Assembly: GCA_024734495.1 (NCBI GenBank)
Contig: JALMQS010000085.1
Span: 21,295,539-21,359,538, forward strand
Reading direction: 5' to 3'
Source: Forficula auricularia
Taxonomy: Eukaryota; Arthropoda; Insecta; Dermaptera; Forficulidae
DNA length: 64,000 nt
Shown: positions 63,162 through 64,000 of the stretch, piece after piece
Numbering within the stretch: position 1 is the stretch's first letter
Layout: each line of letters begins with the position of its first letter
Position numbers and translations under genes: made by a program
Notes under the pieces: generated by a model
Databases searched by the model: none
Told to the model about the DNA's origin: nothing
Seen by the model: the letters and a program-made list of their open reading frames with translations, nothing else

Positions 63162-64000
63162 GTAAGGCGCGACTTCCGCCCGACCTGAAAAGGGGTCTTA
63201 ATTAAGGACGAAACAATGTAGTACAATAAATTTGTAATTAAAAACAATGGTGTTTAATTTCATGGTAGATCAATTAGTACAAATTATATAAAACCAATTC
63301 GATTATGAAGTTACAATTGAAATAATACGAGCTAGTTAATATACTAGTAAAAATATAAATAATTTTGAAGAACAAATTTAACTAAGACTATAGGTTATTA
63401 AGCAATTACAAACTAGACTAAACTTAAAGTTACAAACTAACATACTTCGAAATATTTTCTGATCAGACTTATCATTAATAAAACGTTTCGGCCGAACTAC
63501 TCACGCACTTCCGACTTCTCTGGTCACTGTCTGTCCACACGAGTAGAGCTCCTGCCCTGCTCACTAGCGGCTCAAGCTCGCAGGGCGCCTCGGCGCCCTT
63601 CAATGACGCCGATCCTCGCACAGCTGGCAGGACAGCCCTCTTGCCCTCCGCCAGCATTGGCTACATCGATCTTCACTTAGCTCGTCCAGCCGCCTCTCGG
63701 CCCTTCACAGGGCACGGCTGTTCCTCAGCACTCCCACGGACAGGCCCTCGCGTGCCTGTCCTTCGCCATCCTCGTGGTCGGCTCGTCGACGCTCCTCTCC
63801 GCCCGTTTGATCACACAGCCACGGGACGGTCACATCGCTCTTCTTAGACAGCCCGCAGGCTCACCCAGCCCGCAAGCTGGCCGTGTCCCCGAGACACCGG
63901 CTACCGCCCGCAGGGCGGCATCCTGGTCCTTAGCACATCACCGAACACATACACGATGTACCTGCACACAGTTCGCAGCACGTGCACACACTCGCGTTAA
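63162..64000 (-). mobile_element. 5' LTR (partial, right in this view)
   Basis: TGTAAGGCGCGACTTCCGCC onward; almost identical to 58282-59120, with a T/G difference at 59101 versus 63981. The remaining ~550 bp lie beyond the window. Confidence 0.85.

Larger units (their letters stand above)
58282..64000 (-). mobile_element. LTR retrotransposon, minus orientation, runs off the window
   Basis: Two nearly identical LTRs (58282-59668 and 63162 onward) bound 3.5 kb. Orientation is set by a polypurine tract on the minus strand (GGGGAAGGA directly before TGTAAGGGGG at 59668) and by a primer-binding site next to the right LTR. No gag-pol was recognised, so it looks non-autonomous. It is inserted in family R. 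The right end and the target duplication (CCATC on the left) are outside the window. Confidence 0.85.

Overview
The window looks like a repeat-dense, AT-rich stretch of an animal nuclear genome, most likely an arthropod. The basis is many Tc1/mariner relics, non-LTR retrotransposon reverse transcriptases, a Penelope-like element, hAT MITEs, tRNA-derived SINEs, AT and TG microsatellites, no bacterial-style gene packing and one 100-N assembly gap (140-239). I found no convincing complete host gene, rRNA or canonical tRNA. Nearly every long open frame is either a mobile-element remnant or a chance frame. The species cannot be fixed from the sequence alone.

Left part (1-24 kb): a LINE scrap and tRNA-type SINE, small TIR elements, a broken mariner, then a nested block at about 5.7-9.9 kb. 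There a Helitron-like host carries a hAT element (with an LTR inside it), a hAT MITE and a LINE. Each hAT insertion has an 8-bp target duplication and the LINE a 10-bp one, and an empty copy of the host lies at 33.7-34.3 kb. Penelope-derived termini with hammerhead ribozyme cores follow at 11.1-11.6 kb, a 5'-deleted Tc1/mariner at 12 kb, a large set of nested inverted repeats at 15.6-18 kb, a LINE with a 478-codon reverse transcriptase at 20.6-22.2 kb, and a long-TIR Tc1-type element at 22.4-23.9 kb.

Middle (24-50 kb): a tandem array at 24.5-27.4 kb whose units contain short splice-site-bounded segments, a perfect 104-bp palindrome at 28.1 kb, a dispersed duplication (29.3-30.2 and 36.8-37.9 kb), two mariner elements (32.5-35.5 kb), a second hAT MITE and LTR (40.5-41.9 kb), a four-unit tandem array (43.2-45.1 kb), and inverted plus tandem copies of another repeat (47.3 and 49.6-50.9 kb).

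Right part (50-64 kb): a Tc1/mariner-like MITE; a compact Penelope-like element with GIY-YIG domain, inverted terminal repeats, hammerhead ribozyme core and 12-bp target duplication (52.6-53.5 kb); a nest at 53.6-56.5 kb (repeat host, then mariner and hAT, then a foldback element inside the hAT); and a recently inserted LTR element on the minus strand (58.3 kb to beyond the window end). The genes do not form a pathway. The common theme is successive transposition, in which target-site duplications and empty sites allow much of the insertion order to be reconstructed.
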